A stretch of 64,000 nucleotides of DNA from contig NC_085138.1 in assembly GCF_035046485.1 (NCBI RefSeq), positions 332,426,421 through 332,490,420 on the forward strand, written 5' to 3'. Below the pieces are notes generated by a model. The model saw only the letters and a program-made list of their open reading frames with translations, ran no database searches and was not told where the DNA came from. This DNA comes from Aedes albopictus (Eukaryota > Arthropoda > Insecta > Diptera > Culicidae). Position 1 is the stretch's first letter; every line of letters begins with the position of its first letter. Below are positions 22,641 through 33,321 of the stretch, piece by piece. Position numbers and translations under genes: made by a program.

Positions 22641-24240
22641 TGCATGATAAGCCTGACTCTTGGAGGATTCGCATTGGATGGTCACAAAACATGAAAAAAG
22701 GGTGAGATTGAGCAGAGCAAAACAAAAACAAATAAAAGTTAACGATGACAGAATTTAACGAAGGCTCTGAATTTTCTCTCACATTGTGATAATTCTCTCA
22801 CTAATTTCAGAGCGTTTCATTGTTATTTTGTTCGTGAGATGTTCAAAGGAGAGATGAAATATTTCATCCCGTGCACTGATGGATATGTATCTATAACAGG
22901 CCTGGAATGCAGTTGATTATGAAAAAATAAGAGAAGTTCACAAGGAAGTTGGGCGAACGACAACATCCATTAAACTAAACACCAAGGATGGGAACAATGC
23001 AAATCACTTACTACTGTTTCAGTTTAAAAACATTCCAAGTAATAATGTTCGCCGAATTACAGCCGATTCAGGTAAACATTTTTCAAATCAAGCTTAATAG
23101 CGGTTGATTCATGCATTGTACAGCAATAATGTTTGTTGGGATGCCATAAAAACTATGAGCGGAGGACTTCTACCTTATGAGCCATTTTACGAAGTGACAA
23201 CAATGTTGATGATGATATTGGTTTTCCCGGGTGATTGGACACTACCTCCTGTCAAAATTCATTAAAAAAATCGGCTCGTGAAATAGACTATAGATTTACG
23301 TGGTTTATATCAAGTTTTTCCAAATACCGTAAGTTTCGCATACGCATACCTAATTCGCAAGAGAGCTATGAAAGGCAAATCTTCACATGGTTAATGTCAA
23401 TCCCTTTTACGCTGTTAGCAAATTACTTCGGCAATTCAACAGACGACTCACTTAAAATCTTTTCGGCAGTTCCCTTCGAAACTACTTGAACAACCCCTCG
23501 ATTTTTATATCCTTCGGCATTTTCCTGGGGAAAAGGAAATGCCATTGGAAATTCCTTCAGAAAATCATTCAGAAATTCATTTAACTGGTTCTTTGGGACA
23601 AACTCTCCGGAAATTTCCGAAGATGTTGACGAAAGATTTGAGAAAAAATGCTGAAAAAATCTAAATGACTTATTAAAGGATCTCAAATAGCAATGCTGCC
23701 GAAGGAATAAAGAAATTGCGAAAAAAATAGTCAAAAAATCTTAGATTTTTTTTTTTTGAAGAACTTTCCAATGAAATTGCAAAGCCAGTTTCCTAAACAA
23801 TTGCTGAAATAGTTTCGAAAAGAATTGCCAAACAAGTTTCAAAAATCAACACTAAAATAATTTATAATAGGCATTGCCAGAAAGTTCTGACAAGGGAGCG
23901 TCCATAAATGACGTAGCTTTTTTGGGGGAAGGGGGTGTTTGTGATTTTGTGACGAAGTGTGACGATTAGGAGTAGGGGTTTGTGATATGCTATGTAGCTT
24001 TCTATTGAGCCTATTTAAAAAAAAAATCGGAATTAATTAAATTCTTACTTGCATTATTCAGTAAATCGTAAAAATATATTAAAATAATCTTTTTTTTCAT
24101 TCACATCAATGTATATTACAAATAATGGAAATAACAGACGGTTTCCTTTCATTAGACATGTTCAAAGAAACTCTGAAAGGGTTTATGATGGGAGTCCTAT
24201 GCGGTTAGGGGCTGGGATCTGATAAAATTAGGGTAAAATT
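22641..24240. other. AT-rich intergenic DNA with a possible MITE relic
   Basis: No gene is seen. At 23890-24000, GCGTCCATAAATGACGTAG followed by GGGGGAAGGGGG resembles a decayed relative of the Harbinger-like MITE at 12034. The rest has loose GGAAAT/TTCCGA reiteration. Confidence 0.4.
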
Positions 24241-24646
24241 ATGTCTTATCTCCAGAAACTTATAATGGGAAACCTTTACGAACCCCTTCCAGGTTTTTTG
24301 CAGAAACTCCCTCTAGAATTCCTTCTTGAATTCTTTCAAATGTTCCCAATTGAAATCTTGGAGAGTATTATTCCTACAGGATTTTTTATGGAATTCCTTA
24401 CAACATTATTCCAAGTGATTCTTATATATTTTGTACAGGACCTCCCTGACGAATTCTTCCAACAATTTCGTAAGGAGTTCCTCTAGCAATTTGTGAGGAA
24501 TTTTTTTAAGGTTTTTTTTTCTGGGAAGCATAATATTTCCACAGGAATTCATTCTGGGAATCCCAGAAAAAAACTTCTGTAAACATTCTCAGAAGGAATC
24601 TCTGAAGGAACTTCTAGAGGAGCTCTTGAAGGAATCTTAAAAGGAA
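24241..24646. repeat. Degenerate GGAAT-type repeat tract
   Basis: Reiterated GAATTCCTTC / GGAATC words without a fixed period. The 81-codon frame at its start is a by-product of the low complexity. Confidence 0.5.
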
Positions 24647-24655
24647 ATCATAGTG

Positions 24656-25133
24656 GGTTCCGGGTCATTTGGCCGAACGCCATTTGGCCGAATGCCGTTT
24701 GGCCGAACGCCATTTGGCCGAAAGGGTCATTTGGCCGAACGCCATTTGGCCGAATGCCATTTGGCCGAAAAAGGATGATGAACTTAAGTGATCTTGCCAC
24801 TGTTGCCTATATCAGTATAGCTCGAAAGAACAGCCTTTGATTCAAAAAAGGAAAAATCTCTGACAAAAATAGTCCCAGTTTCAACGCCAACTAATCCCTT
24901 GATGGTAAAACTTGAAAGAATAGCCTATGATTAAAAGAAGGAAATATTTCTGATGATCATATTGGCAGCTAGAATGTTATCCAGAGTTTGCCCACGCCTC
25001 CAAAACCTTTTGATAATAATTCGGCCAAACGGCATTCGGCCAAACGACCCTTTCGGCCAAATGACATTCGGCCAAATGGCGTTCGGCCAAACGACATTCG
25101 GCCAAACGGCATTCGGCCAAATGGCCGGACACC
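24656..25133. mobile_element. Element with tandem-array terminal repeats (9-bp duplication), 478 bp
   Basis: The 9-bp word ATCATAGTG flanks it at 24647-24655 and 25134-25142. Each terminal repeat starts GGTTCCGGGTC or GGTGTCCGGCC and continues as a tandem array of a roughly 15-bp unit, CATTTGGCCGAACGC and variants, inverted at the other end (about 24670-24770 and 25020-25125). Between them lie about 250 bp of AT-rich sequence with two diverged copies of a GAAAGAATAGCCTATGATT-like stretch. A 9-bp duplication and GG-type ends suggest a Mutator-like origin. It encodes no transposase. Confidence 0.75.
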
Positions 25134-25142
25134 ATCATAGTG

Positions 25143-27238
25143 AAACCCCAAAAGAAACCCGGGGAGGAGTTCCCGTAGCAATCCCAGATAGAACTTTTGG
25201 AGAAACCTTGAATGAACCCCTGTAAGAATTTCTGAAGCAGCTACATATTCATAGAGTCTTGGAAGGAATGTCCTGGAAATCTTGGTTCAATTTCTGAAGA
25301 AAACATGGAAGAACTTTATAAAGGAATCCCAGAAGGAATTTCTGAAGGAAATTTCTCCAGAGTCCAGAATCCATTCGTTGGTATTTATCAAGGATTTTTT
25401 CAAACTATTCTTTTACGAACACCTGCTGAGAATTCTTCTTGGAAGATTCTTTCAAAAATATATTTTCCAAGAAACCCATTCGGTGATTTCCAAAATAATT
25501 CCTCCAGGATTTTTTTTGCTTTTGCCGCATTTTCTTCATAAATTTCGGGTACTAGTTTCTTCAGAAGTCGTTTAATAAACTCTTCTAATTCCTCCAGAGG
25601 TATCTCCAGGAAGTCTTCCAAACATTGCTTTAGAAAATCAACCAGAGATCCTTCAGAAATTTATTCCTACAATAATTTCATCAGAAATTTCTAAAGAAGC
25701 TTTCCTTAGAATTAATTCTAGATTACTTTACTCTCATTTATTTATTTATTTTTCAGAAAAAGAGGAGGTATCTTGAGGATTTTTTTCAGGTATTCATCCA
25801 AGCATTCCTGCAGAGATCACGTCAACAATGCGTCTAGAAAATTTACATGCAGACAATCCTCCAGGTATTTCCATAAAAATTTCAAGTATTTCGTTTGAAA
25901 AATCTTAGAAGTATCCTTTTATGCATCTCTGAAGAAATAACTGAAGAAGACTCAGGGAAATTTTCAAAAAAGATCCCAGTCAAATATTAAAAAAAAACTT
26001 CCCGAAAATAAATTTTGAGAAACTCCCGAGAAACTCTTCGTGGAGTTCCTAAAAAAGTCTATTGTGGATTTTTTTTTATGAAAATTTCCTGAGAAATCAT
26101 TTGGCGAAATTCTTGGAGGATTTCCTTAAATCATTTTTCCGACCTGTAGGTTCTGAAGCATTCTATGGACATATTTTTGAAGGAATTCCTCTAGACACGC
26201 CCATATGGGCTTCAACATTTCTGAAGAAATGCCTATAGAAATGTCTAGGAAACATTTCTGAATTAATTACATAAAGAATACATGAAAAACATATATTCGT
26301 TGTCGTTAGAAGAAATGCCGAGAAAATTTCCGGTGAAAACATGGTGTGATGCAAATCGTGAAGGAATCTTCGTGTGAATTCATGCAGGAATGTCAAAAGG
26401 AATTCCTGCCTGATGAATCAATGGAAGAAGAAATGTAGGAGTGTCCGGACGAATTCCTGCAAGATGTTTTGATCGCTTCCTCGAATAAGTTCGTGGACTT
26501 ATTCCCGCGGGAATTCTCAATGGAACCCATCTGCAAGACACACGCGCGCATTTTTGAAGGAATCTCTGGAATATTTTCTGGAGAAACCACTGGAAGAATT
26601 TGTGAAGGAATATTTGAAAGAACTTTTAAAATATTCTTGCAGAAAACTCTAAAAGAATCCCCAGAGAAATTCGCCAAGGGTTTTTAAACGAACCTCTTGA
26701 AGAATTTATGAAGTAAAAGAGGAAGAGTTTAGGAAGGAATCCATAAAAGTTTGCTAAAAAGAATTTTTGGAGAATTTTTGACTGATTATCTTAAGGAAGC
26801 CGAAGATGGTGTTCAACTATACGCTCGGCGTTGGAGTAAAGTTTCTTTGTAATCAACAAGGTATCAAAGTATCAAGGTAGGTATCTAAAAGAAGCCCTAT
26901 AGAAATTTCCTAAAGATTCCCTGGAAGAATTTCTAAAAAACGATCAATGGAGGAACTTCTGAAAAAAATCTTAGTAGATTCAAGACCGATTTCCTGGAGT
27001 GATTTCTAAAGAAATCCATGGGACAATCTTGGAAGGAATCCGTAGAAGATGTCATAAAGAATTCCTTGGGAAAATTCATGGAGGAATCTTATAAAGGATT
27101 TCTGAAGGAATCTCAAGAGAAATTTATATAGAATCCTTAGAATAATATCTGCAGGGAGCTTTGAAATGATTGTTAAAGATTTTCTAATGAAATAGGTACT
27201 TGCAAATAAGATTTAATAGAGTTTCAACTTCCCACTAG
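25143..27238. repeat. Long degenerate GGAATTCC-type repeat tract
   Basis: About 2 kb of loosely repeated words (GAAGGAATTTCTG, GGAGGAATTCC and their complements) on both strands. This is the largest such tract in the window. The several frames of 70-97 codons (such as 25282-25575) arise from the lack of stops in the repeated words. There is no domain and no gene. Confidence 0.55.
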
Positions 27239-27254
27239 AAAACAAAACATTGTA

Positions 27255-27426
27255 GTGGAGCGGACCTAGTGTGATGGTTAGAACACTTTGCTATCACGCC
27301 GAGGACCTGGGATCGAATCCCACTCCCGACAAACTCGAAAATGTGAGTTCTTCGAAAGGGAAGTAAAGCGTGGATCCCGAGATGAACTAGTCTAGGGCTA
27401 AAAATCTCGTTAATACAGATAAAAAA
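27255..27426 (+). mobile_element. tRNA-derived SINE, 172 bp, with 16-bp duplication
   Basis: A perfect duplication, AAAACAAAACATTGTA, flanks it at 27239-27254 and 27427-27442. The head contains an A-box-like CTAGTGTGATGGTTAG and a good B-box, GGGATCGAATCCC, about 40 bases later, so it is a tRNA-derived RNA polymerase III unit. The tail is A-rich. It is a different SINE family from the copies at 2815 and 54850. Confidence 0.85.
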
Positions 27427-27442
27427 AAAACAAAACATTGTA

Positions 27443-28077
27443 AATTCGAGAATTAAAATTGAAATTACCAAAACATTTTAAATCTGTTGGAAATTGACAA
27501 ATTTATGAACATTTCAGTTTGTAGGCTACCGGGGTACCCGGGTACCTTATTGGCCTGATCAATGTGGTTTATTTTGTCTGACACAAGACGGCTAACGTGT
27601 GCGAATTGCAAGCGTTAATGAATCCTACAAGTTGTCTTCCTGTGTAAACTGAAAAACCCTCCGCACTCGTGCTGTGTACGACGTGGGAGACTTTTTTCTG
27701 GTTATGTTGTACTTTTTACAACCTCATGCGTCCTGGACAGTTTAAATACTCAAACTAAAAACCCAGTCTGGCATCAACAGAGCAGCTCGCTGACCTGTAC
27801 GCTACGCAACTAGAAGTATCAGGTAGTCCCTACACCCAGGTTGCTATTTCGCACAATCGTGCTTTTTTATATTTTGACTTACATTTCCATAGAACCTCCC
27901 CCGACAGGAAGTCAAGCGAAACAAAGGCAAAAAGTAGAAAACGTTCACTGAACTTTCTGGTGTAAACATCGAGCAAATAATGCATTGAAACGCGTAGCAC
28001 TGTTAACTTTCACTTGGATATCAAACAAAGCTCCGATAGGCCCTAGCATTAAGCCACATCACGTACGGCTTTACAAA
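27443..28077. other. Upstream region of the chitin-binding protein gene
   Basis: Intergenic sequence of mixed composition. TTTAAATA at about 27742 could be an alternative TATA-like element. If a transcript started there, a leader intron would be likely before the coding region. There is no direct support for that. Confidence 0.35.
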
Positions 28078-28086
28078 TTTATAAAT
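28078..28086 (+). promoter_or_regulatory. Candidate TATA box
   Basis: TTTATAAAT lies about 30 bases upstream of an initiator-like TCATTTAGTT (28104-28113). That would give a 5' leader of roughly 65-70 bases before the coding ATG at 28176. Confidence 0.5.
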
Positions 28087-28144
28087 GAACCACCCATTTG
28101 GCGTCATTTAGTTAGTACAAATTAACGACCCGACCCGGTGTAAT

Positions 28145-28185
28145 ATGCGTGCTCTGTGAAAACCATTATGCTGCTATGCTTGTGA
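28145..28185 (+). other. Two short upstream ORFs in the leader
   Basis: An ATG at 28145 opens a four-codon frame ending at 28159. An ATG at 28168 opens a five-codon frame ending at 28185, overlapping the main start at 28176. If transcription starts near 28108 both would be in the leader and could lower translation of the main frame. Their existence is seen; their effect is inferred. Confidence 0.4.
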
Positions 28186-29186
28186 ACCATATCCTATCGT
28201 GCGCGCTGCTGGTGGCGCTTATCAGTATCCAGCCCAGCCGTGCGCAAAACTGTGTCAGTGGTCCTCCGCACTATTTGTGTCCACAAAATGCCAACTTTTT
28301 GGAAGTCTACATCCCACATGAGGTGTATTGCAACCGCTTCTATAAGTGCGTCAAAGGTCAAGCGGTCGAATCTCGATGTCAGTCCGGAACCTACTTCAAT
28401 CCAGTCATGAACCTGTGCTGCCCAAGTGAAGAGTTTTGTGTCCGACCGGAGCCTGTACTGAAACAGTTTCCGCAGTGCATCTCGTGTGCCCAACAGTTCA
28501 TATCCTGTGAAGGGCGACCGCTGCCAAGGTTCTACGTATGCAATTGTGACGGAGATGCGGTGGAACAGTACTGCCCATGGGCACAGAACATGTGCTCCGG
28601 AAAGAATGTAACGCTGTTATTCATCAACGGTCGATGTCAACCAGAGCCAGAAGACATGGTCCCGATCCCGGTTAAGATACAAGTGGTTCAAGAAGTGGTG
28701 GCTACGGCTGAGGCATATGCTTCTGCTGGCGCCGGTATTCAAATGGGCGGAGGAGCTCCCCCTCCACCAGGGGTTGCTCCAGCAGCTGCGGCGGCAACTA
28801 CCACAACTGAAGAACCTACTACAACAGAAGAACCCACCACTGAAGGATCAGGAGGTTCCAGGAAACGGGAAGCTCCGTTAGACCTTCATGAATTCGAAGT
28901 CCCTGCCATCGAAGCAGGTCCGGTAGAAGTGGATGTTCAAAACGAGCCGGCTCCAACCACCACGGTGGAAATACCAACGGAGCTAAACGTTCCACCAGAC
29001 CATCAGCAGTCCAGCTCAGTCGTACAGCCTAACACCGCGGAAGCGCTGACGGCGCCGAAAACACTAACACAATCCAAAACGGTGGATGCTTTTTTACTCG
29101 TTCCAGGGATGTCGCTAGTACCGGGCAACCACCAACAGTTGGTTTGGCAGGTGGACAGTGTTCCCCTTGTGCACGCCACGAAGTGA
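28176..29186 (+). CDS. Secreted chitin-binding (peritrophin-A type) protein
   Basis: Single open exon of 336 residues from the ATG at 28176. The frame is open a little further upstream, but only from a GTG. Residues 1-24 form a signal peptide with a hydrophobic core (LLVALISI) ending in RAQ. Residues about 26-90 match the cysteine pattern of a CBM14/peritrophin-A domain (CNRFYKCVKGQAVESRC, GTYFNP, NLCC), which binds chitin. A second cysteine-rich region (about 97-155) is more divergent and may be a degenerate second domain. The rest is Pro/Thr/Ala/Val-rich, including TTTEEPTTTEEPTTEG near residue 220, probably O-glycosylated like mucin. It would act outside the cell, in cuticle or peritrophic matrix. 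No transmembrane segment is seen. The gene stands alone, surrounded by repeats. Extra upstream exons cannot be ruled out. Confidence 0.85.
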   Translation: MLVNHILSCALLVALISIQPSRAQNCVSGPPHYLCPQNANFLEVYIPHEVYCNRFYKCVKGQAVESRCQSGTYFNPVMNLCCPSEEFCVRPEPVLKQFPQCISCAQQFISCEGRPLPRFYVCNCDGDAVEQYCPWAQNMCSGKNVTLLFINGRCQPEPEDMVPIPVKIQVVQEVVATAEAYASAGAGIQMGGGAPPPPGVAPAAAAATTTTEEPTTTEEPTTEGSGGSRKREAPLDLHEFEVPAIEAGPVEVDVQNEPAPTTTVEIPTELNVPPDHQQSSSVVQPNTAEALTAPKTLTQSKTVDAFLLVPGMSLVPGNHQQLVWQVDSVPLVHATK

Positions 29187-29330
29187 TCATTCCTGTAGCA
29201 ATGCTCGTAGTTGTAAGATATAGTTGGCCATTGGTTGCATGGTTATGACTTTTTGTTGTTGTTAAATGGAGTACGGTAATCTTTGTTAAAGTTTAATGGA
29301 TTTAACCTGGGTTAAAGTACATTGTTAAAA

Positions 29331-29336
29331 AATAAA
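29331..29336 (+). terminator. Poly(A) signal AATAAA
   Basis: AATAAA lies 145 bases after the stop codon of the chitin-binding protein gene, at the usual distance for a short 3' untranslated region. Confidence 0.6.
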
Positions 29337-31086
29337 CGTTAAAATGTTTAAGTTGTTTCCTTTAAGGGTATAAATTGTACAGATATGTTTGTCCTCTCTT
29401 CGATAACACAACCTCAAAGCACAGCCCCAGACAAGAGTTTACCAAAAGCCCTTGAACAAAAAGATTTATGTATTTACTAGATTTTATTACCGCATGACTT
29501 TATGATAATTAATTTAAATTGACTTTTTCGGTGATATGAATACTACTCAAAGTAAGAGGGAACCTGACAGTATCAATATTACAAAACTAGTTGCTAAGAT
29601 TGAACAGGGACCATTTGGGCACTTGTTGCTATAACTTAGTCAATTTTTAACCAAATGACCTAATTTTTGGAATACGGTGAGATACTTACAATACCTAGCC
29701 ATGTACAAAACTTCATTTCAATTGGTTTGAAATTGACTGAGTTATAGCAGCAAGTGCCCAAAATAGGTCCTCCTTCCCAAATAGTCCCAGACCCTTCGTG
29801 ATTTTTCCGCAGTTAGAACTGACCACAGGAGTCAATGCCAAAGGGTGCTTCAAAGCAAAACAAAAACCTCCAACTGCAACGCATTGTTGCAGTTTAACAA
29901 TTTCTAGCAGCGCCGAAAAGCTCGAATAAATTTTGAATAATTTACTTTGATTGCCAGATAAATTAATGCTGGATGAGAGGGGGAGGGGGAGTGCCAGCCA
30001 ACGAATGCTGAAGTTAATTTTTATTTTCAGCAGTCAGTGGAACTTTGCTTTATTGGAGCGCTTCTGGCTGCAACAGCAACAGCAGCAGCAGTAGCAGTTT
30101 TGTTCCCGGGTGTGACTCTACTGATGGCTGGTGAGTTAAGAATGGGGCTGCTGAGGTTTGTGCTTCGAAGCGGATCGAGCGGTGATTTGTTAGATTGCGC
30201 TTTACTTGCTGGCGCTTGCGGGTGAATGTGGGGTTACCGATGTTTTCTAGATGGTATGGATGGTCCGGTGGATGAAGTTAAACAATGCCATAAAGCAGCT
30301 TTGACCAGACAAAGACATGGGAAATTGGTCGACTAATTACAAGCGTGACGAGGGTGGTTCTCATCGTTGGATGGAGTTGTTTTTGGGATTACATGTGTTG
30401 CGGTCGATGAAGATGAGTTCAGATTTGTCAGGGCATACAAATGATGGAAATTATTTCGTGGAAAGTAAAGCATAACTTCTGATTTTTTTCTGAATGATGA
30501 ATGAAGTTTTCCGTGTAGGTGCCGTATTAACCTTGTGAAGCTTGTGAAGAATATCTAGAAATATTCCTGGCAAAAGAATCAAGATTTACTGGAGAATTTC
30601 TACAAAAAAAAAAACACCAAATTGAAACATACAAATAACAATTCTAGACCATTCTAACCATGAAGAAACCACAGGTGGAACTGCATTAACCGTAAGAATG
30701 TTTCTATCAGTCGCGATTGGATAAATTCTGGAAGAACATAGAATAATTGATGCAGGTATCGATGCCTTTAGGGAAAACCTTTAAGATTTGCGAAAAAAAA
30801 AACATGGAGAAGTTCTCGAAAGAATGCTCGATGGAATTTAGGGTGGAATCCTTAACTTTTTCTTGAAGCAATCCCGAAGTAATTCATTGAACAAATGTTT
30901 TAAAGAACTTATGTACCAATTTTTCGGGGAATTTTTGGGCAAATGGGCAGATCAATGGTTTAGACATTCTTACAGGAACTGCTGAGTGTACTCTCGGAAT
31001 TCCCAACTTTATCTTTAATACTGAAATTCTTCCGAAAATCACCGCTATCTGCCTGGGTGGTCCTGTATTATTTTATACACGACACA
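29337..31086. other. Intergenic, with a MITE and a degenerate repeat stretch
   Basis: Apart from the MITE at 29607-29770, this is AT-rich sequence. At 30037-30225 there is a small Ala/Leu-rich frame with CAG repeats that lacks an ATG start and any domain. From 30530 to 31000 degenerate GGAAT-like words recur. No gene is called. Confidence 0.4.
29607..29770. mobile_element. Palindromic MITE, about 165 bp
   Basis: GGGACCATTTGGGCACTTG on the left is mirrored by CAAGTGCCCAAAATAGGTCC on the right. The similarity continues inward through TTGCTATAACTTAGTCAATTT. No duplication was fixed. It does not code. Confidence 0.65.
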
Positions 31087-31342
31087 TTCTACCGTGACGT
31101 TACAACGTGTTGACGCCGTTTTGATCAGTTTTTTCACTATAACGTTGTAACGTCACGCTACTTATTCCCATTTTTAACATACTTTTCCAATGAAAACTAA
31201 CTGTTCAACAGATAAAACTTATTGGAAATTTTACAAGGAATCCGAATATGCAAAAATATGTGAGGGTTTACGGGCGAATTTACGAGTGATAGTGAAAAAT
31301 CTGACCAAAAAGGCGTCAAAACGTTGTAACGTCACGGTAGAA
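31087..31342. mobile_element. Palindromic MITE, about 255 bp, CCGTGACGTTACAACG ends
   Basis: TTCTACCGTGACGTTACAAC on the left is mirrored by GTTGTAACGTCACGGTAGAA on the right, and the similarity continues for about 45 bp. TA next to the CCG ends may be the duplication. It abuts the CCC-terminated element that follows. Confidence 0.7.
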
Positions 31343-31343
31343 T

Positions 31344-31931
31344 CCCAGGTAACAATTTGATGCTGTACAAACGTTTCTCCAACTATTTTAAATTATCCTT
31401 CATTTGAACAAAAGCTGAGTAAAAAAGGTATAATCCTTTATTCAACTCCAAAACATCTAATTTTGGTGATTTTGTTCAACCTTAAGCTTATTGGAGGTTC
31501 ATTGGAAGGCTGATTTAAGGCTTAATATGCGCTTACTCAATAATCAATTATATTTATTAATTGTTTAAAAATAAAAACGCTTTTTTGAGTGAAGAACATA
31601 AGTTGAACTAAGTCTGTATTAAAGCTGAAGAAGCGATGTGGACTTCACGAAAACCAAGCTTGGGTCAGCTGTCAAAAATTATTTGATTAAAGGTTGAACA
31701 ACAGATGATTAATTCTGCATGTTGGTGTATGGTTTAGATAGAGCTGGTTACTCATATGAATAATATTCTATTCAACTCGATATTCAGCCATTCATGTATT
31801 GCTGATTAAAAAGGTTGAACAAGCCATACTTCAGACCAATATTCAGCTGTCATTGTGTCAAGCCATTGACACCATTAACCAGCTACTGTTCAGCTAATAC
31901 TCTCACTGTTCAGCATTCATTGTTACTTGGA
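31344..31931. mobile_element. CCC-terminated MITE, about 588 bp, reiterated TTCAAC/GCTGAA motif
   Basis: The left end CCCAGGTAACAATTTGATGC is mirrored by a right end reading GCATTCATTGTTACTTGG. AT precedes 31344 and follows 31931, if the last base is a mutated G. The interior repeats ATTCAGC, GCTGAA, GTTGAAC and TTCAACC in both orientations many times, the same architecture as the other CCC-terminated elements. Confidence 0.6.
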
Positions 31932-33321
31932 ATGTGTCACACAGTGAATGTCGATTAAAAGTTATTCAGCATGTCTATTCTTCCTAGCAGAGTGCATAAA
32001 AACCATCGTTTTCTTGTGTGATGCTGTCATCATGATGACAATTAAATAGGAATCGTTAATTGAGACGTATAAAACTTCTATGTGTGTATAATGATGGTAA
32101 AGAGGCTTGACACGACCACGCAGCTCACATCATAACAGCGTCATCGATGTCATCGTTTTTTGTTCTTCTCGTCGAGATAACATCATGAAACCCGTATATG
32201 ACGAACCATCCCATCATAAATGCTCTTATAGTTTACGCATGTGTGAAATTGAAGAGATAAAAAATACCCATTCTATGAAACCCGCAGCCCAACTCAACAT
32301 CTCTCATCATATCACGCGTGGTGATGAAAACCTTCATCAGCTTCTTGATTGCTGTCAGCTGCCAATGGAAATCTAAACGAGCTAATTACGTGATCCTGAT
32401 TTCGATCGTCACTCCGCTGGCGCTGTTTGCTCCCTCATGGTACACGCAGCCACTGCCACCACGGTGCGGCGTGATATCATAATTTTTATTGAGCTCGCTT
32501 CCTGACTCGACCGACCGACCGTGCACCTATATCCTGGCCACCACCACCAGCTGCTGATGGTGGTCGGTCGGTCGCTCCTGCTGATGTCGAGGCGAAATGT
32601 CAATTTCATTTCGTTTCATCCCATTACCCCATATGGTCGGGAAATCGCCATGAATAGTTTCATATGTTGCTGCCGCCAGTCAGAATCCAACCACCTCTAG
32701 GACTACATTTGGAGTCAAGTTCAACCAAGGCGCGCGATGCGCTCCTCCGACTGTGGTGGCTTGCTCGTGTTTGAATAGTTTGAAAAGATGACATCAGCGA
32801 CCGTCGGAAAGTGTAACGACATTTCTGCTCGTATTAAGAAATTAATTTTCTCGTTCCGCTAGAGCGGCAGTCAGTGGCACACGTCTGCTAGTTTCCGTAA
32901 TTACTGCAGTTTGTTGATAATGACTTCTTTTAGCAGTGTCCCCATTAGATGGCTATGTAAACCGGAAAATTGAGGTGTACTCTCTAGATTGAATTGGTTG
33001 ACATGTGGACGGTATGATTACGGAGCAAGCATGTCGTCAGCAGACACTGTAGGATGAACTGCATGCTGAGCGGTTTGATCCAAGGATTGACCACAAAGTT
33101 ATTGAACGTAATTATTAGCTTTGTTAGATATCAACTTTGAACCATTGCTTTAATCTCTACGAGATGTAGCAGTAGCTGTCTGCTCAAAGTCTGATCTCCA
33201 TAAACATCAACAGTGTTGGTTTAAAACACGTGGGTTTGTAGGTATCATGTTGAGAATGAATGCTTTTCAAAATAAACACAACAATCGGTGCAGCAAGGCG
33301 AATCTCATCAGCGACGTTATA
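31932..33321. other. Intergenic, moderately complex sequence
   Basis: No gene is recognised. Short inverted clusters occur around 32505-32575 (CGACCGACCGACCG and GGTCGGTCGGTCG). The composition is more even than in the repeat tracts, so it may include host regulatory DNA, but nothing specific is seen. Confidence 0.35.

Noticed and set aside
22060..22782. A 240-codon minus-strand ORF
   Set aside because: The composition is low-complexity (Ser, Val, Phe, Arg-rich), there is no domain, and the region looks like a GC-rich promoter or leader. Kept only as a possible regulatory block.
28149..28175. Chitin-binding protein start at 28149
   Set aside because: The codon is GTG. The ATG at 28176 gives a proper signal peptide.
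30037..30225. Ala/Leu-rich 62-codon ORF that could be a small secreted protein
   Set aside because: It begins at a GTG, lies over a CAG-repeat stretch, and has no supporting promoter or poly(A) signal.
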